A stretch of DNA of 64,000 nucleotides from Brevibacillus brevis (GCF_031583145.1 NZ_CP134050.1:2989501-3053500), one strand, 5' to 3'; shown: positions 1 to 8,279, numbered from the stretch's first letter. Notes: a model not told the origin generated them from the letters alone. Translations and numbers: made by a program.

Positions 1-141
1 ACGAGCTTCGTTCTCCAGCATACGATCGTCAACCAGAATGAAGAGCTCGTATTGGAAGCGGAGGCGACGCTCGTTTCCATCGATGCAAAAACCGGAGAAA
101 AAATTCGCGTCCCGGATGAGATACGCCGGCTAGCGAGGTAA
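1..141 (+). CDS. Acyl-CoA thioesterase, C-terminal end (partial)
   Basis: The window opens inside this reading frame, and only the last 46 residues are present before TAA at 139-141. The visible part has an alternating beta-strand pattern (LVLEAEATLVSIDAKTGEK) followed by a short basic tail. This resembles the last strands of the hot-dog fold in YbgC/4-hydroxybenzoyl-CoA thioesterases, where residues of the form 'A x x x V x I D x x T x K' precede the C-terminus. Catalytic residues lie upstream of the window, so the substrate cannot be judged. A 9-bp GC-rich hairpin follows 14 bases after the stop. The family call rests on a short segment and is moderate. Confidence 0.55.
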   Translation, partial: TSFVLQHTIVNQNEELVLEAEATLVSIDAKTGEKIRVPDEIRRLAR

Positions 142-154
142 AAACGCAGATCAA

Positions 155-193
155 CCCCCGTGTGTTTCGGTAGAGCCCGACATGACACGGGGG
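155..193 (+). terminator. Hairpin terminator after the thioesterase gene
   Basis: A perfect 9-bp inverted repeat, CCCCCGTGT at 155-163 and ACACGGGGG at 185-193, is followed by a short T-containing run. It lies just after the thioesterase stop and before the convergent MerR gene. The T tract is weak, so termination efficiency is uncertain. Confidence 0.55.
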
Positions 194-243
194 CATTTGT
201 ATGTGCAGGGAGGACCGATGAACCATTGATGCAGCTGGGTGGG

Positions 244-990
244 CTACGGAAGCAGGTTCTCTTCCCACGGTTGGCTTTCGTCTAAGCCCTCCGCTTTCGT
301 CATGCGAATGAGACGGTATAAATAGGCGATACCCCGAATCTGGGATGCATTGACTTTATCGAGAAACGCGAGGATATTTGCGGCAAGCTCCTGGATTTGC
401 GGGATATCGGTTTGTTCCGCTGCAGCTATGGATTGCTTGAGCTTCACGGTGGTCTCGGAATAGACGGCGCTTTGCAAGACTTGCAGCAACCGGATGACAA
501 ACAGATGAGGAGTTCGGTATCGCCTGTACTCATTCGCGGGATCTCGCTGCACGGCGAGAAGGCCAGCCTTTTCCCAGTAACGAATGGCGGACTTGGGAAC
601 TCCTGTGCGTGCGGCTGCTTCCCTGATCGTGAGCCACTCTTCTGCTTCAGAAGCCCCGTTGGCGCTCGCATACCGCTCCATTTCCCGGACCAGCTGTACC
701 AGCTTCCCTTTTCCCTCGTACAACGACACTTCCTTTTCCTTGACGATCCACAACGCTTCATGCAGCTTGTCTTCGCGTAGTCGATGCAGCGCCTCGGTCG
801 TCACTTCCATGCCAAAAGCCGGGGACATGGCTTGAATACATGCCAAGTAAGCCTCGTGTATCTCCGTAAACATCCGGTAGCCGTTTACCCCTCGCTCTGC
901 GGGAGGGATCAATCCCTTGGCTTCGTAATTTCGCAGGGTGCTGGGGCTTATCATAAATTTCGCTGCGATTTTTTGCGGATAGCAAGTCAA
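244..990 (-). CDS. Tandem-HTH MerR-family transcriptional regulator
   Basis: This 248-residue protein carries two MerR-type winged-helix motifs. The first, around residues 5-65, has the pattern ISPSTLRNYEAKGLIPP and NGYRMF. The second, around residues 118-175, has TGVPKSAIRYWEKAGLL and EYRRYRT. Most MerR proteins have one HTH and a dimerising coiled coil, so this looks like an internal duplication or fusion that could act as a pseudo-dimer. The start is TTG at 988-990, preceded by GGAAGGGAAAGATGGAG; no in-frame ATG fits better. No effector-binding cysteines or GyrI-like domain are evident. It is divergent from the gene at 1158, and an inverted repeat lies between them. Target and effector are unknown. 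Confidence 0.8.
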   Translation of the reverse strand: MTCYPQKIAAKFMISPSTLRNYEAKGLIPPAERGVNGYRMFTEIHEAYLACIQAMSPAFGMEVTTEALHRLREDKLHEALWIVKEKEVSLYEGKGKLVQLVREMERYASANGASEAEEWLTIREAAARTGVPKSAIRYWEKAGLLAVQRDPANEYRRYRTPHLFVIRLLQVLQSAVYSETTVKLKQSIAAAEQTDIPQIQELAANILAFLDKVNASQIRGIAYLYRLIRMTKAEGLDESQPWEENLLP

Positions 991-1028
991 CGCTCCATCT
1001 TTCCCTTCCTGGTCATCCCATTATCAGT

Positions 1029-1054
1029 AAAGCTTACACTTGATTATAAGCTTT
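1029..1054. promoter_or_regulatory. Inverted repeat in divergent promoter region
   Basis: AAAGCTTA at 1029-1036 and TAAGCTTT at 1047-1054 form a perfect 8-bp inverted repeat with a 10-base spacer. It lies in the only non-coding gap between the tandem MerR gene and the divergent gene at 1158. By position it could be the operator of that regulator, but this is inference. Confidence 0.4.
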
Positions 1055-1157
1055 TGCAGAAATCTCGCCTAGTTTGTTCGCCAAAAAGCCGATAACCTTC
1101 CAATTGGCTTGCATGTTATACAATAAAGTGGCAGGTAAAAATTGGAGGTGCGTATTT

Positions 1158-1646
1158 GTGAAAGAACATTTCCCGACTTTCTCGCAAGACATGACCATCG
1201 AGGAAATTGGCGAAGCTGGTAACCGCTATATTGCTTTGCAATGGAGAGCGTTGTATGGGTCTATGCACAAACAACTGACGGCAGCCTTTCGCGAGATCGA
1301 GGACGCTGCCTACGGTCTCTATTTGGATCAGCTGATGCCTGTGCTGTTCGAGCGGCTGGAGGAAGCTGGCTTCGGCGTGATGGAAGAGACCGAGAAACAT
1401 GACTTCGTGATCGGCAAATGCCTGGTTTTCCGAAACTCGCTGGAAAAATGGGGTGCGGAAGACAACCGATCCAGAGTGTTCTGGAATGTGATCCAAAATC
1501 CACAAGGCCAACCGCTCGGGACGCTGTTTACGGACATTCCCCACTCTCATCTGAAGTTCGATATTCCGTCGCCGCCGGTGCTGTACACATTGCGCGAGAG
1601 TGATCGGGAGCAGATCGTACAAGGAATTCGGCGTATCAAGGAATAA
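1158..1646 (+). CDS. Conserved hypothetical protein
   Basis: I do not recognise this 162-residue protein. GTG at 1158 is taken as the start because TGGAGGTG at 1143-1150 is an ideal ribosome binding site; the frame stays open upstream to an ATG at 1074 that has no such site. The sequence is acidic in its first half, soluble, and has no signal peptide or membrane segment. Aromatic and charged residues alternate as in a compact alpha/beta fold, and there are no obvious metal or nucleotide motifs. The gene is monocistronic, with a terminator directly downstream and a divergent MerR regulator upstream that might control it. Confidence 0.65.
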   Translation: MKEHFPTFSQDMTIEEIGEAGNRYIALQWRALYGSMHKQLTAAFREIEDAAYGLYLDQLMPVLFERLEEAGFGVMEETEKHDFVIGKCLVFRNSLEKWGAEDNRSRVFWNVIQNPQGQPLGTLFTDIPHSHLKFDIPSPPVLYTLRESDREQIVQGIRRIKE

Positions 1647-1699
1647 TTGGTCACATAGGCTTACTGCGAACGGGCAACGTCTGGTAGACGATGTGTAGA

Positions 1700-1732
1700 A
1701 AGGTTGCCAATATTTGATTTGGCAGCCTTTTG
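1700..1732 (+). terminator. Rho-independent terminator
   Basis: The arm AGGTTGCCAA (from 1701) pairs with TTGGCAGCCT ending at 1728, with one G-U pair, and runs into TTTT. It ends transcription of the hypothetical gene at 1158-1646. Confidence 0.7.
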
Positions 1733-1824
1733 CTTTCGGACTATATCCAAAAAAGGAAAAAGGGAAATCTTGTGAAATGGTTAAGAGGAAGAAACAAGCA
1801 GTCCAAAGCGAGAGGAGCAATTCC

Positions 1825-2559
1825 ATGTTGAAAGACAGGAAAATAATCGTGACTGGCGCCGCTTCCGGAATCGGTAAAGAAATAGTCAAGCAGTGCTTAC
1901 AGGAAGGCGCTTCCGTCATTGCCTGCGACATTCAGGAAGAGTCCATCCGCGAATTACAACGGTCAATGGATTCCCATCATGCGCTACATACCTATCGGCT
2001 AGATGTAAGCAAATATGAACAGGTCGCTGCCTTTTTTCAAGAGGTGGAAAGGGAGCATTCCGACATCGATGGTTTGGTGAATAATGCCGGCATTTATTTC
2101 GGAAAAAATATACTGGACTATCAAACCGCTGAAATCGATCAGGTCCTGGATGTGAATCTAAAGGGGTTTATTTATTTCTCCCAAAAATTCGGAAAGCATT
2201 TGCTCGAGAGCAAACGTAAAGGTGTGATCGTGAATATGTCATCGGTGTCAGGACTGGAAGGCAGTTCCGACGCCATTTATGGATTGTCAAAAGCCGCGAT
2301 CCTGGGTTTGACGAAAAGCTGCGCGATCAATTTCTCCCCGTATATTCGCGTGAACGCAGTTGCTCCTACGATGGTGAAGACGCCCATGATGGAGATCATA
2401 CCGGATTGGAGGAAACAGGAGTATGAAAGTCACCAGCTGATTGATACGCCGGTTTTACCCGAAGATGTCGCCGATACAGTTGTGTTCTTGCTGTCAGAGA
2501 AGTCGAAGCATTATACAGGGGCGACGTTCGATCTGAACAATGGAGGATATCTGAGGTAA
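1825..2559 (+). CDS. Short-chain dehydrogenase/reductase (SDR)
   Basis: This 244-residue classical SDR oxidises or reduces an unknown alcohol/ketone with NAD(P). It has the cofactor loop TGAASGIGKE near residue 9, DVS near 60, the NNAG motif near 84, a serine in the SSVSG segment and the active-site YGLSK near 150. The Asp after the second strand (ACDIQ) suggests NAD preference. The start at 1825 is chosen because AGAGGAG precedes it and the N-terminus then matches family length. The frame is open to 1714, but that would add a basic extension atypical of the family. It is monocistronic. Substrate cannot be inferred from the neighbours. Confidence 0.85.
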   Translation: MLKDRKIIVTGAASGIGKEIVKQCLQEGASVIACDIQEESIRELQRSMDSHHALHTYRLDVSKYEQVAAFFQEVEREHSDIDGLVNNAGIYFGKNILDYQTAEIDQVLDVNLKGFIYFSQKFGKHLLESKRKGVIVNMSSVSGLEGSSDAIYGLSKAAILGLTKSCAINFSPYIRVNAVAPTMVKTPMMEIIPDWRKQEYESHQLIDTPVLPEDVADTVVFLLSEKSKHYTGATFDLNNGGYLR

Positions 2560-2706
2560 TTTTATGCTAGGTTCAACCCACTCCAAAAGCTGGAATTGCG
2601 AAAAGCAATGACCAACGGCTGTAGTGAGATGTAGGCTCTGCGCTGCAAAATCATGATCGTATTACTTGCAAAATGACTGGGAAAGAAAAGTGTCTGAGGA
2701 TGACTC

Positions 2707-2739
2707 GCATTTGTGGGGCCATCTGCAGATGCTTTTTTT
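2707..2739 (+). terminator. Rho-independent terminator
   Basis: GCATTTG at 2707-2713 pairs with CAGATGC at 2726-2732 (one G-U) and is followed by seven T residues. It probably ends the SDR transcript or a short RNA from the intervening region. Confidence 0.7.
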
Positions 2740-2822
2740 GTTCGAGATAGGGTACTGGGGGAAAGAGGATGACCTGCTCATACGGACATGGAGTTTCCCG
2801 TGAAATAAGCCGAGAACTAACG

Positions 2823-2857
2823 TTGACGTAAACGTTACCACTATGCTACCTTATACC
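2823..2857 (+). promoter_or_regulatory. Candidate promoter/operator of the MerR gene
   Basis: TTGACG at 2823-2828 overlaps an ACGTAAACGTTAC segment with dyad character, as in autoregulated MerR promoters. TATGCT at 2842 and TATACC at 2852 are possible -10 elements, but neither spacing is standard. The assignment is positional and tentative. Confidence 0.35.
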
Positions 2858-2891
2858 TGATGAAGCACCAACAGTCGAAGGGAGCGATGTC

Positions 2892-3326
2892 ATGAACATC
2901 TATAAAATCGAGGAAGTGGCAAAGGAATGCGGGTTGACGAAGCGCACCGTTCGCTATTACGAGGAAATCGGCTTGTTGTCTCCGCCAGAACGCAGCGAAG
3001 GGGGATACCGCCTCTATACAGACAAGCACGTGGAGATGCTGAAGAAAATCATCAGCGCGCGTGAGGTCCTCGGCTTTTCCTTGCCTGAACTTTTGGAATT
3101 CCTCAAGATGAGTGAAGAGTTCGACGCCCAGCGTACGGAAGCGAAGCAGACGGAAGACATCGCCTTGAAGCTGGAGAAAATTGCCGTGCTGGAGCAGACG
3201 CTGGGAAAACAGCTTCAGATGATCGACCAAAAGCTGGAGAAGCTCGCGATGTTTCGGACGGAATTGCTGGAATTGGAGCAACGCGTCCAGGCGGCTAAGG
3301 CGAAATACAATGCAATCCGGGAGTGA
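2892..3326 (+). CDS. MerR-family regulator of the adjacent MFS pump
   Basis: This 144-residue single-HTH MerR protein has the recognition segment CGLTKRTVRYYEEIGLLSPP at the N-terminus, a GGYRLY wing, and a long C-terminal coiled coil (about residues 75-140, rich in Leu/Glu/Lys) for dimerisation. There is no effector domain and no metal-binding cysteine cluster. It resembles Bacillus YfmP, which controls the YfmO-type efflux pump encoded next to it. Here the stop codon overlaps the GTG start of an MFS pump gene (GTGA at 3323-3326), so the two are translationally coupled. Start ATG is at 2892. Confidence 0.85.
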   Translation: MNIYKIEEVAKECGLTKRTVRYYEEIGLLSPPERSEGGYRLYTDKHVEMLKKIISAREVLGFSLPELLEFLKMSEEFDAQRTEAKQTEDIALKLEKIAVLEQTLGKQLQMIDQKLEKLAMFRTELLELEQRVQAAKAKYNAIRE

Positions 3327-4572
3327 ATCAGAAGATGGCGCATTCTTCAGAAAAAACGGCAATCCGTGATCATGCTGCCGATTTGCAGGAAGCGAGTCTG
3401 CTCAAGCAGCCTCGTTCGGTTTGGGCGGTTTTCTTTGCGGGCATCATCGCGTTTATGGGGATCGGATTGGTAGATCCGATCTTGCCGGCGATCGCGGAGA
3501 AGATGAATGCCACGCCGAGCGAGGTTAGCATGCTGTTTACCAGTTACAACGCCGTCATGGCCGTCGCCATGCTGTTCACAGGGACGATCGCTTCCCGCCT
3601 CGGTGTCAAAAAGACGCTTTTGACCGGAATTATCATTATTGCGTTATTCTCATTCCTGGGAGGTATTTCCAATCACATCTGGCTGCTTGGATCGCTGCGC
3701 GGAGGGTGGGTCTCGGGAACGCGCTCTTCGTCGCCACGGCACTGACCGCCATCGTGTCTTTGTCCAGAAGCGGTGTGACCAAAGCCATTATTTTATACGA
3801 GGCGGCCATCGGGCTCGGGATCTCGGTGGGACCGCTGCTGGGAGGCGAGCTCGGAGCGATTTCCTGGAGGGGCCCCTTCTTCGGGGTAGCGGCATTGATG
3901 GTGGTAGCGTTCATCGCGCTTACCATTCTGATGCCTGCGGAGGCAAAAGGCGCTGCATCGGTGAGGAAGAAGACGTCCCTGCTCGATCCGTTCCGCGCAA
4001 TGAAGCATCGCTCCCTGGTCGTTTTCGGACTGACGGCGTGCCTGTACAACTTCGGTTTTTTCACCTTAATGGCTTACGCTCCGTTCGTGCTCGGCCTGGA
4101 TGAACACGGTCTCGGATACGTCTTCCTCGGATGGGGGGTCCTGCTTGCCATCACATCGGTATTCATGGCGCCGAAGCTGCAGCAGAAATTCGGAACCGTC
4201 AAATCGATGTCGGCCATGCTGACCTTGTTTGGCCTGACGCTGCTTGCGATGGGCATCTGGACGAACACCCAGGCTGTTGTAATTGCGGCCGTCATCTTCT
4301 CCGGGGCATTGCTGGGTAACAACAATACCCTGATCACGACGGGTGTCATGAACGCTGCTCCGGTAGAACGTTCCACAGCGTCTGCCACTTACAGCTTCCT
4401 GCGGTTCATCGGAGGGGCGATCGCTCCGGTTATGGCGGGCAAATTGGCCGAGTGGTTCAATCCGCACGTCCCATTTATCGTAGGGGCAGGATTTGTACTG
4501 CTGTCCGTATTGTTCGTCACACTCAACAGCCGCTATGTCAAGCATGTGGACCAAGCCGGCTCCGGCCATTGA
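3323..4572 (+). pseudogene. MFS multidrug efflux transporter, frameshifted (YfmO-like)
   Basis: Two overlapping frames encode one 12-TM DHA1-type MFS exporter. The first, from GTG 3323, covers the N-terminus and TM1-3 and then runs into a stop at 3745. The second resumes with GLGNALFVATALTAIVSLSR and continues to 4572. The homology jump falls on the run GGGTGGG at 3704-3710. One more G there would restore ...RGGW-GLGNALF..., the expected TM4 sequence. As written the protein would be truncated after about 127 native residues. It is either a true inactivating deletion or a homopolymer sequencing error; the remainder of the gene is intact and well conserved, which favours a recent event or an error. 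Confidence 0.8.
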
Positions 4573-4610
4573 AAGCGGCCGCATCACCTAAACGAAATTT
4601 CAACCAAGAC

Positions 4611-4640
4611 GAGAGCTCCGCGAATCTGCGGGGCTCTTTT
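4611..4640 (+). terminator. Rho-independent terminator
   Basis: GAGCTCCGC pairs with GCGGGGCTC (one G-U) around an AATCT loop and is followed by TTTT. It ends the MerR/MFS operon. Confidence 0.75.
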
Positions 4641-4698
4641 GCTGATTGGACGAGATCAGAAAGGATGGGGAGGGGAATGGAAGAAACGGACATGTTAT

Positions 4699-4728
4699 TT
4701 GACATGCAACCTTTTGGCTGCATATAAT
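4699..4728 (+). promoter_or_regulatory. Consensus sigma-A promoter for a leaderless arsR transcript
   Basis: TTGACA at 4699-4704 and TATAAT at 4723-4728 are both perfect consensus hexamers with an 18-base spacer. The predicted start of transcription, about seven bases after the -10, falls at or next to the A of the arsR ATG at 4736. There is no room for a Shine-Dalgarno sequence. Confidence 0.8.
4704..4723. promoter_or_regulatory. Operator-like inverted repeat between -35 and -10
   Basis: ATGCAACC at 4704-4711 and GGCTGCAT at 4716-4723 form an inverted repeat (one mismatch) with a TTTT centre, filling the promoter spacer. ArsR-family repressors typically bind such dyads over their own promoter, so autorepression is likely. 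Confidence 0.6.
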
Positions 4729-4735
4729 AGATTCC

Positions 4736-5053
4736 ATGGACAAAGTATTCAAAGCTCTTGCCGATGCCAGCCGTAGACGTCTTTTGGACCAGCTCTTCCT
4801 GAAAAACGGACAGACACTGACCGAACTGTGCGACCATCTCGACATGAGCCGCCAATCCGTTACCAAGCATCTCGGAATTCTGGAGGAGGCCAATCTCATC
4901 GTCGTGGAATGGCAGGGGCGCAGCAAGCGGCATTATTTGAATGCGGCCCCCATCGGCGAAATTTACGACCGCTGGATCGGCAAGTTCGAGCGACACCGGG
5001 TTGCGGCCTTGCAGGAATTGAAAAGAACGCTTGAGGAGGAGAACAATGGCTGA
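4736..5053 (+). CDS. ArsR-family transcriptional repressor
   Basis: This 105-residue winged-helix protein begins FKALADASRRRLLDQL, the standard opening of the ArsR subgroup that regulates SRPBCC/AHSA1 genes. It has the recognition helix SRQSVTKHLGILEEANLI and the wing VVEWQGRSKRHYLN. It lacks the CxC metal site of true arsenic sensors. ATG 4736 is fixed by family alignment and by the promoter that ends seven bases before it, so the mRNA appears to be leaderless. The coding region overlaps the next start by 8 bases. It probably represses itself and the SRPBCC gene; the effector is unknown. Confidence 0.88.
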   Translation: MDKVFKALADASRRRLLDQLFLKNGQTLTELCDHLDMSRQSVTKHLGILEEANLIVVEWQGRSKRHYLNAAPIGEIYDRWIGKFERHRVAALQELKRTLEEENNG

Positions 5054-5501
5054 GACGACTTTTGTGTACGTCACCTACATTGCGACTACACCGGAAAGAC
5101 TTTGGGAAGCATTGACGAGCAGCGATTTTACAGAAAAGTACTTCTTCGGGAGCAAAATCGAGTCCGACTGGAAGGAAGGGTCGCGGATTACGTATTCGCG
5201 GGATGGAAAAGTGTCCGATTACGGAACAATTCAGAAGTGCGAGCCGTACCGCGTGCTTTCTTTTACGTGGACCTATGTCGGAGACAAAGCCATTCGCGAT
5301 CAGCCGTCCCTGGTCACCTTTGAGCTGAAGCCATTGGAGGGGACGGTAAAGCTGACGCTTCGCCATGAAAATCTCGCACCGGAGGACATTGTGGACCGGG
5401 ACGACACCTTCGAAGGATTGAACAACGGCTGGCCGGCCATTCTAAGCAACCTGAAGACACTGCTCGAAACGGGCAACACGCTTCCACCGGTAACGCTCTG
5501 A
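5046..5501 (+). CDS. SRPBCC/AHSA1-domain protein
   Basis: This 151-residue START-like (Bet v1) fold protein has the AHSA1 signatures YIATTPERLWEALTSSD at the start, GSRITY in the middle and a C-terminal GWPAILSNLKTLLETG helix. Such proteins bind hydrophobic ligands in a helix-grip pocket. The GAGGAGGAG site directly before ATG 5046, inside the end of arsR, fixes the start and couples the genes. The ArsR/AHSA1 pairing is common in Firmicutes and Actinobacteria, but the ligand is generally unknown, and nothing here defines it. Confidence 0.88.
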   Translation: MAETTFVYVTYIATTPERLWEALTSSDFTEKYFFGSKIESDWKEGSRITYSRDGKVSDYGTIQKCEPYRVLSFTWTYVGDKAIRDQPSLVTFELKPLEGTVKLTLRHENLAPEDIVDRDDTFEGLNNGWPAILSNLKTLLETGNTLPPVTL

Positions 5502-5838
5502 TCCGCGTGGCTTGATACAGTACCGCGGAGCTGGGTAGCACAACAAGCTGGATTTATTGCAGAATGTGTCGGTTTTTCGCATGCTTCAAATGGGGCGAAG
5601 CGGCGCGAGATACCGTTCGGCGCAGCACCTTGATGACTCTCATCCTGCATGACAGGAGCTTGTTCCATCGGCCAATATCAACTCCTGTTCGAAGCAGCCG
5701 CAGCAAATGCGGCTGTTTTTCATTTCTTCCTCCATTTGGGGGAATTGCCACCCCTAAAATTGGTAATATTCTGACACCAGCAAAAATCATACACTTCTGG
5801 TAAAGAGCGTGAACCATTCGGGTAAAGGGGGAAGGAAC
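5502..5838. other. Intergenic region before the monooxygenase gene
   Basis: No supported gene is seen. Contents: a TCCGCG...CGCGGA dyad at 5502-5529 just after the SRPBCC stop, a clear terminator at 5695-5720, and an AT-rich stretch at about 5755-5810 that should contain the monooxygenase promoter, without a consensus I can assign. Confidence 0.55.
5695..5720 (+). terminator. Rho-independent terminator
   Basis: CAGCCGCA at 5695-5702 and TGCGGCTG at 5708-5715 form a perfect 8-bp stem followed by TTTTT. Confidence 0.85.
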
Positions 5839-7494
5839 ATGGCATCTTTCCAGCAAACAGACGAAGGCGTGTCAACGACTTTTGATGCCGTCGTGGTAGG
5901 GGCTGGATTCTCGGGTTTGTACATGCTGCACCGGCTGCGGGAAGCGGGCTTTACCGTGCAGGTGTACGAAGCGGGAGAAGGCGTGGGAGGAGTATGGTAC
6001 TGGAATCGCTATCCAGGGGCCAGGTGTGATTCCGAAAGCATCTATTACAATTACATGTTTTCTGAAGAGCTCTATCGGGAGTGGACCTGGTCTTCACGGT
6101 TCCCGGAGCAGCCGGAGATCCTTTCCTACCTCAATTTCGTGGCGGATAGGTTCGACCTGCGACGGGATATTCGCTTCCAGACTCGGGTCGTTTCCGCGTG
6201 CTTTGATGAAGAGAACAGCCGCTGGCAGATTGGGACGGATGATGGGGCCACGGTTTCCGCTACCTATTTGATTACAGCAGTCGGCTGTCTGTCCACCGCC
6301 AATGTTCCCACGTTCAAAGGTCTGGAGAGATTCCAGGGAAGGTGGTACCACACCGGTAACTGGCCGCACGAAAAAGTGGACTTTCGCGGGAAGCGGGTCG
6401 GCGTCGTCGGAACCGGCTCGAGCGGCATCCAATCGATCCCGGTGATTGCCGAGGAAGCAAGCCATCTCACCGTCTTTCAACGGACGCCTCAGTACAGCGC
6501 TCCTGCCCAAAATCACCTGCTGGAAGAGGAGGATATTCGAGAAGCGAAGGAACGCTTTCACGAGACGAAACAAAAGATGCGGGAATCTCCGACCGGTTTC
6601 CCAAGGGAGCGATCGGACCGTTCCGCATTGGAAGTCACCGAGGAAGAACGCCGGCGCGTCTACGAAGCCGCCTGGGAAAAAGGAGGACTGATCCTCTCCA
6701 GTACATTTAAAGACTTGACGATCAGCGCAGAGGCGAACGAAACGGTATGCGAATTCATCCGGGGCAAAATCAAGGAAACGGTCCGCGACGTAAAAGTGGC
6801 GGAGATGCTATTGCCGAGCTACTACTTCGCCACCAAACGACCGGTGCTGGACACTCATTATTTCGAGACGTACAACCGTGACAACGTGTCGCTGGTCGAC
6901 GTGCGAAAGGAACCGATCGTCGAGATCACCCCCAAAGGGATCCGAACAGCGGAGACCGAATTCGAGCTCGACATCCTCGTATTTGCGACCGGGTACGAGG
7001 CGATGACGGGCTCGCTCCTCAAGCTGAATATCTCCGGAAGAGGCGGGGTGACGCTGCGAGAGAAGTGGGAGGACGGAGCCCGCCCCAAGACGTACCTGGG
7101 ACTCGCCACCGCCGGCTTTCCCAATCTGTTCATGATCACGGGGCCGGAGAGTCCCTCCGTCCTAAGCAACATGCCAGTCTCCATCGAGCAGCACGTCGAA
7201 TGGATCGGCGACTGCATCGAATACCTTCGCGAGCATGGACTGGACCGCATCGAAGCGAAGGAGGAGGCGGAAGAAGCCTGGAGCAGGCATTGCTGGGAGG
7301 TCGCCGATTCCACCTTGTTTACGAAAGCGCAGTCGTGGTACACGGGAGCGAATATTCATGACAAGCCGGTCGGCTTCCCCATCTATCTGGGCGGCGTCGG
7401 CCATTACCGAAACATTTGCACCGAGATCGCAGAAAAAGGGTACGAGGGCTTCGCCTTGCAATCCGCTGCGAAAAGCAGTCAAGCGCCGCTGTAA
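5839..7494 (+). CDS. Baeyer-Villiger-type flavin monooxygenase
   Basis: This 551-residue class B flavoprotein monooxygenase likely uses FAD and NADPH to insert oxygen into ketones. It has the FAD Rossmann motif GAGFSGL near residue 23, the GGVWYWNRYPGARCD segment, the family fingerprint FQGRWYHTGNWP and the NADPH motif GTGSSGIQ. The late FATGYEAMTG motif is also present. Length matches cyclohexanone and phenylacetone monooxygenases. ATG 5839 is chosen because GGGGGAAGGA precedes it; a GTG 30 bases upstream lacks a site. It is monocistronic and converges on a LuxR-type regulator gene. The natural substrate cannot be read from the sequence. Confidence 0.9.
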   Translation: MASFQQTDEGVSTTFDAVVVGAGFSGLYMLHRLREAGFTVQVYEAGEGVGGVWYWNRYPGARCDSESIYYNYMFSEELYREWTWSSRFPEQPEILSYLNFVADRFDLRRDIRFQTRVVSACFDEENSRWQIGTDDGATVSATYLITAVGCLSTANVPTFKGLERFQGRWYHTGNWPHEKVDFRGKRVGVVGTGSSGIQSIPVIAEEASHLTVFQRTPQYSAPAQNHLLEEEDIREAKERFHETKQKMRESPTGFPRERSDRSALEVTEEERRRVYEAAWEKGGLILSSTFKDLTISAEANETVCEFIRGKIKETVRDVKVAEMLLPSYYFATKRPVLDTHYFETYNRDNVSLVDVRKEPIVEITPKGIRTAETEFELDILVFATGYEAMTGSLLKLNISGRGGVTLREKWEDGARPKTYLGLATAGFPNLFMITGPESPSVLSNMPVSIEQHVEWIGDCIEYLREHGLDRIEAKEEAEEAWSRHCWEVADSTLFTKAQSWYTGANIHDKPVGFPIYLGGVGHYRNICTEIAEKGYEGFALQSAAKSSQAPL

Positions 7495-7537
7495 GAGTGA
7501 CAAATTTCCCCTAATATGAAATGGGCTGGCTCCGCAA

Positions 7538-7556
7538 GACTGGAGACAGTCCTTTT
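7538..7556 (+). terminator. Short hairpin terminator between convergent genes
   Basis: GACTG at 7538-7542 and CAGTC at 7547-7551 around GAGA, then CTTTTT. The stem is only 5 bp, so it is a weak call. Confidence 0.45.
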
Positions 7557-7589
7557 TCTGTTCGGCCTCCTGAAAGCGCATTCAAGAAT

Positions 7590-8279
7590 TTAGGAAAGGA
7601 TCCCTTTGCGAAACAGTTCCGCTACCGCTTGCGCGCGATTGTGGGCCCCGAGCTTTTGGATCGCGGTTTTGACGTATTGCTTTACAGTCAGCTCGCTGAT
7701 TTCCATGGCCTGCGCCATTTCCTTCAGGCTGGCTCCGTTTGCGACGCGTTGCATGACCTCCAGCTCCCGCCTGCTCAATTGAATGCTTCTTTCGGGAGGA
7801 CCGCTCGTTTCCATGACCCGGCCTACCATTTTTCCAAACAGCGTACAGGAAGCCAGCAGGTCCTCGGTAACGGGGCGATTCTCAACAAACCGAGTGCTGA
7901 CGATATAGCCGACGACCGTCGAACCGAAGAAGATCGGGGCGACCAGGAGGGAGTTCTGCGGCGTTGCGTATCTGCGATTCATCTCCTGCAAGTAGGTATG
8001 CTTGGAAATATAGCGGGCTTTTCTCTCGCGGATGGCCTGGTAAATGCCAGGAATGGAGCGAACGTCGTCCCGGATGCCGCGTATGTGGTCGATCCCTGTG
8101 ACGTCCATCGAGATAATCCCTTCTGCGATGAAATCGAAAGGGGAGTATCGGAACAGAAGCGCGTTGGAAACGGGAAAAATGTCGATGAACGACTTCACGA
8201 TCGATTCCAATTTCAGTTCGTGGGAGGAGAGTCCTTCCAGCCTGCGTACATGGATCTGCATCTCTGCCTGGGAGATCAT
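7590..8279 (-). CDS. GAF-LuxR transcriptional regulator
   Basis: This 229-residue protein has an N-terminal GAF-like sensory region (about residues 20-150, with the strands VAPIFFGSTVVGYIVSTR) and a C-terminal LuxR/GerE HTH at about residues 165-225, including LSRRELEVMQRVANG and EISELTVKQYVKTAIQKLGA. There is no receiver domain, so it is not a classical response regulator and probably senses a small ligand. A GAGGTGA site precedes ATG 8279. It lies 93 bases behind the sigma-54 activator gene on the same strand and converges on the monooxygenase gene. Its targets are unknown. Confidence 0.85.
   Translation of the reverse strand: MISQAEMQIHVRRLEGLSSHELKLESIVKSFIDIFPVSNALLFRYSPFDFIAEGIISMDVTGIDHIRGIRDDVRSIPGIYQAIRERKARYISKHTYLQEMNRRYATPQNSLLVAPIFFGSTVVGYIVSTRFVENRPVTEDLLASCTLFGKMVGRVMETSGPPERSIQLSRRELEVMQRVANGASLKEMAQAMEISELTVKQYVKTAIQKLGAHNRAQAVAELFRKGILS

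Larger units (their letters stand above)
2560..2891. other. Intergenic region before the MerR/MFS pair
   Basis: No supported gene is seen in these 332 bases. They hold a terminator at 2707-2739 and, at the right end, a MerR-type promoter/operator region. The stretch between 2740 and 2820 shows no recognisable element. Confidence 0.6.
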
